The notes below the pieces were generated by a model. The model worked only from the letters and a program-made list of their open reading frames with translations. It made no database searches and was not told where the DNA came from. Shown piece by piece: positions 60,702 to 64,000 of a DNA stretch of 64,000 nt. The stretch is from NCBI GenBank assembly GCA_947447975.1, contig CANFLU010000007.1, positions 29,241 through 93,240 of the forward strand, in the 5' to 3' direction. Source of the DNA: Comamonadaceae bacterium. Its GTDB lineage: Bacteria; Pseudomonadota; Gammaproteobacteria; Burkholderiales; Burkholderiaceae_C. Position numbers and translations under genes: made by a program. Numbering within the stretch: the stretch's first letter is position 1; every line of letters starts with the position of its first letter.

Positions 60702-63326
60702 TCAGACTGCCGCTTTGCGCAAAGTTTCTACCACCGGACGGCGTAGCACTTCACGCAGACCCCACCAGCCAGCCAGCAAAGCTAGCGCGGCCCCAGTCAG
60801 TGCGCCCAGCACCGGCACCCACAAGGAGACCGTCCAGGAGAACTCAAACACATAGCGCGCCAAAGCCCAGCCTAATGCACTGGCCACCAAGGAAGCCAGG
60901 AAACCGGCCAACAAACCGACCCCGGCCAACTCCAGCCTTTGCACCTGCCGCAGCAAACTGTTTTGCGCGCCTACCGCGCGCATGATGGCGAACTCGCGTG
61001 CGCGCTCTTCGCGCGTGGCGCTGACTGCGGCAAACAACACCACAAGTCCGGCAGCCAAGGTAAAGCCAAACAAAAATTCCACCGCGCGTATGACCTGGTC
61101 GAGGATGCGTTGCACCTGGTTAATGGTGGCGCTCATATCGACATTGGTGACATTGGGGAAGCGGCGTACCAGTGCGTTGTCAAAACCCACTTGGGCAGGC
61201 GCTTTGAAGGCACCCATGAACGTGGCCGGTACGCCGTCTAAGCTACTCACCGGATAGAGCGCAAAAAAGTTGGCCCGCATGGAGCCCCAGTCCACTTTGC
61301 GCAGCGAGGTGATTTTGGAGTCCACCGCCACCCCGGCCATATCAAATCGCAAGGTGTCGCCCACTTGCAGCCCCAGCGTCGTGGCAATGCCCTCCTCCAT
61401 GCTGATGGCGCCAGGCTCTTCAGGTGTCCATTGGCCCGCGACGATCAGGTTGTTATCCGGTTGTTTGGCGCTATAGCTGAGGTTGAATTCCCGATCGACC
61501 AGGCGCTTGGCGCGCTCTTCGGTATAGGTCTCCGACGAGACGCTGGTGCCGTTGATGGCCACCAAGCGGCCACGGATCATGGGGAACCAGTCAAATTTTT
61601 GGATGCCTGCGTCTCGCAAGCTTTGCACAAAGGCTGCGGACTGTTCGGGACTGACGTTGATCACAAACCGGTTGGGCGCATCGGGCGGTGTGGCTTTGCG
61701 CCAACTGGCGATCAAATCGGTGCGCAACAATACCAAAAGCACCAGCGCCAACAAGCCCACCGACAAAGCACTCACCTGCACCACGGTAAAGGCGGGCCGT
61801 GCGGCAATCTGGCGGGTAGCCAATACCAAGGCGCGCGGCGCACTGCTTTCGTTGACGCTGGCACGCAAAAGTTTGATGGCCAGCCAACTGAGCAGTGCAA
61901 ACACCAGCACCGCACCGGCAAAACCCGCCACTGCAATCAGCCCCAACTTCAAATCGCTGCTGACCACCAGCAGCAAAGCGGCAAAACCCGTGACGCCCAA
62001 GGCCAGCACGCCCAGGGATGCCGGGCGCAAGTTTCCAAGGTCGCGGCGTATGACGCGCAAAGGTGGCACCTGCGCCAATTGCAATACCGGCGGCAGACCA
62101 AACGCGAACAATAGCGTGAGCCCCATGCCAAGGCCCAGCGCCGCCGGGGCCAAACTGGCTTGCGGTAGCTGCGTATCGACCAAACCGGCGAGCAGCAGCA
62201 CAAACAAATAATGCACACCGAAACCAATGCACACCCCTAAAGCGCTGGCAAACAAGCCCACCAGTGCAAACTCCCAGGCATAGGCACCGGCAATCGTGCG
62301 CTGGCTTTGGCCCAGCACGCGCAACATGGCGCAATCGTCCAAATGCTTGGCCGCAAACGAGCGCGCTGCCAGCGCCACGGCCACAGCGCTGAGCAAAGCG
62401 GCTAGCAAGGCCACCAGCGACAGAAATTTTTCTGCGCGGTCCAGGGTCTGGCTCATTTCGGGGCGGCCAGTTTGGGTGGACTCGATGCGCACGCCGCGCA
62501 AAGGTTCGACGCTGGCTGCGTTTTGTTCCGCTTGGTTTGAAGCTGCCTTGGTGCTGTTGGTCTCATCGCTGGCAGCAGCCTGCGCGCTGGTCTGCGGCTC
62601 CACCCGATGACCGGCCTTGATGCGCTGGTTGGCACCATCTACAAAGCGCTTGATTTGCGCATCCTCTCCCGCGACGGCCAAGCGGTAATTGACGCGGCTA
62701 GCAGCTTGGACCAAAGCGGTGGAGGCCAAGTCCTTGCTGTTGAGCATCACACGTGGCGAAAAATTCATAAAGCCCGCGCCCCGGTCCGGCTCTATCACGA
62801 TCACGGCCTGCACCTGCAAGCTGCGCTCGCCCACCAGCAGGCTGTCCCCCACGCCAATGCCCAAGGCATCGAGCAGTTGCGCATCGACCCAGACCGAACC
62901 CGGTTCGGGTATGGCGCGTGCTGGCCGATCCGGCGCGCCAGGGGCGTCCGCAATACGCAAGGTACCACGCAAGGGGTAACCCGGCTCCACCGATTTCAAG
63001 GCCACCAGCTTGCTGTTACCGCCTTGTTCTTGTGTGGTGCGCGCCATAGTGGGAAAGCTTTGGGTGTTCACCATGGCCAGGCCCAAGCTGCGAGCTTGTT
63101 CCCTAAAGAAAGCGGGCGCGGGGCGGTCGCTGGCGATCACCGCATCGCCACCGAGCAACTGGCGCGCATCGCGCTGCAAACCGGCTTGCAAACGGTCGGC
63201 AAAAAAACCTACCGCCGTTAAAGCGGCCACCGCCAGTGTGACGGCCACTACCAGCAGGCGCAATTCGCCCGATCGCACATCGCGCCACAACGTGCGCCAA
63301 CCCAAGGACCACATCGACTGCATCAT
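60702..63326 (-). CDS. FtsX-like ABC transporter permease (YbbP-like)
   Basis: SLGWRTLWRDVRSGELRLLVVAVTLAVAALTAVGFFADRLQAGLQRDARQLLGGDAVIASDRP...; large periplasmic domain and C-terminal FtsX. Confidence 0.92.
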   Translation of the reverse strand: MMQSMWSLGWRTLWRDVRSGELRLLVVAVTLAVAALTAVGFFADRLQAGLQRDARQLLGGDAVIASDRPAPAFFREQARSLGLAMVNTQSFPTMARTTQEQGGNSKLVALKSVEPGYPLRGTLRIADAPGAPDRPARAIPEPGSVWVDAQLLDALGIGVGDSLLVGERSLQVQAVIVIEPDRGAGFMNFSPRVMLNSKDLASTALVQAASRVNYRLAVAGEDAQIKRFVDGANQRIKAGHRVEPQTSAQAAASDETNSTKAASNQAEQNAASVEPLRGVRIESTQTGRPEMSQTLDRAEKFLSLVALLAALLSAVAVALAARSFAAKHLDDCAMLRVLGQSQRTIAGAYAWEFALVGLFASALGVCIGFGVHYLFVLLLAGLVDTQLPQASLAPAALGLGMGLTLLFAFGLPPVLQLAQVPPLRVIRRDLGNLRPASLGVLALGVTGFAALLLVVSSDLKLGLIAVAGFAGAVLVFALLSWLAIKLLRASVNESSAPRALVLATRQIAARPAFTVVQVSALSVGLLALVLLVLLRTDLIASWRKATPPDAPNRFVINVSPEQSAAFVQSLRDAGIQKFDWFPMIRGRLVAINGTSVSSETYTEERAKRLVDREFNLSYSAKQPDNNLIVAGQWTPEEPGAISMEEGIATTLGLQVGDTLRFDMAGVAVDSKITSLRKVDWGSMRANFFALYPVSSLDGVPATFMGAFKAPAQVGFDNALVRRFPNVTNVDMSATINQVQRILDQVIRAVEFLFGFTLAAGLVVLFAAVSATREERAREFAIMRAVGAQNSLLRQVQRLELAGVGLLAGFLASLVASALGWALARYVFEFSWTVSLWVPVLGALTGAALALLAGWWGLREVLRRPVVETLRKAAV

Positions 63327-64000
63327 GCTGCGGCGTTCAACAAGCGAGGCAGGGGCTGGCCGGCCACCCAGGCCTGCAAGCATTGCAGCACGCCATCGGC
63401 AAAAGCTTGGTAGACCGGCTCCACCACAAAACCCAGGTGCGGCGTGAGCAAAAGGCGCGGGCAGTCGCGCAAGACACTGTCCGCGGGCAAGGGCTCGGCG
63501 TCAAACACATCCAAAGCCGCCATGCCGATACGATGGGCGCGCAAGGCCTGTACCAAAGCGCCTGTATCAATCAAGGCGGCGCGCGAGGTGTTGACGAGCA
63601 GGCTATCAGGCCGCATTTGCGCAAGGCGCTCGGCATTGATGAGATGACGCGTCGTGGCCGAGGGCACCAAATGCAGGCTTAGCACTTTGGCACGCGCAAG
63701 CAATTCGTCCAAAGTCACGGCCTGCACGCCCTGTGCAGCGGCGCGCTCGGGCGTCATATTCGGGCTCCAGGTCAGGACCTGCATGCCCAAAGCCTTGCCG
63801 ACCAGCGCAACGCGCCTGCCGATCTCGCCCAAGCCCACCAAGCCCAATACCTCGCCATGCAGCACGCCGGGCAAGGCTTGCGCTGCGGCTGCGCGCCACT
63901 GGCCTTGTGCCAGCAAGGCGCTGTACTCGGCCAATTGGCGGGTGGCCGCCAATATCAGCGCCCAGGTGAGCTCGCAGGTGCTGTCTTTGGATGGACCCCA
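63323..64000 (-). CDS. D-2-hydroxyacid dehydrogenase family protein (partial, N-terminus outside window)
   Basis: VLGLVGLGEIGRRVALVGKALGMQVLTWSPN...LLVNTSRAALIDTGALVQALRAHRIGMAALDVFDAEPLPADS; frame open to the window edge. Confidence 0.93.
   Translation of the reverse strand, partial: WGPSKDSTCELTWALILAATRQLAEYSALLAQGQWRAAAAQALPGVLHGEVLGLVGLGEIGRRVALVGKALGMQVLTWSPNMTPERAAAQGVQAVTLDELLARAKVLSLHLVPSATTRHLINAERLAQMRPDSLLVNTSRAALIDTGALVQALRAHRIGMAALDVFDAEPLPADSVLRDCPRLLLTPHLGFVVEPVYQAFADGVLQCLQAWVAGQPLPRLLNAAA

Noticed and set aside
60939-62211. Plus-strand ORFs across the FtsX-like permease (60939-61241, 61365-62114, 61546-62211)
   Set aside because: Opposite a clear 870-aa permease; shadow ORFs.

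Overview
This 64 kb window looks like a betaproteobacterial chromosome (Burkholderiales/Comamonadaceae-like, judged from protein content and gene order). Most of it is high-GC, densely packed housekeeping backbone: holC-pepA / lptFG, cysB-like regulator, hrpA / argA, dsbB, yggX-mnmC, a nucleoside ABC transporter with ribokinase and nucleoside hydrolase, cysI-DUF934, ferredoxin and ferredoxin reductase, serS, ispH, radC, a tungstate ABC transporter, and two tRNA-Ser genes. The exception is about 11.45-23.24 kb, which is visibly AT-richer and lies against the 3' end of tRNA-Ser(GGA). It carries seven same-strand genes that all have export signals: a MORN-Ig-caspase protein, an FGE-sulfatase-fold (C-type-lectin-like) protein, a DUF4384 protein, an LPP20-like lipoprotein, a small unknown secreted protein, a TPR/trypsin-like (S1C) protease with a Pro-rich linker, and a 1547-aa lipoprotein with about 16 disulfide-type beta repeats and a LecA-like C-terminus. 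This putative exported caspase-trypsin system is the best candidate for an undescribed system here. Secondary candidates are a J-domain protein plus three uncharacterised ORFs (919-3819), an MnmC with an eroded N-terminal methyltransferase domain, and a nucleoside-hydrolase/2OG-Fe(II)-oxygenase pair. I saw no CRISPR array, integrase, transposase or rRNA. All calls come from reading the translations by eye; no database search was run.
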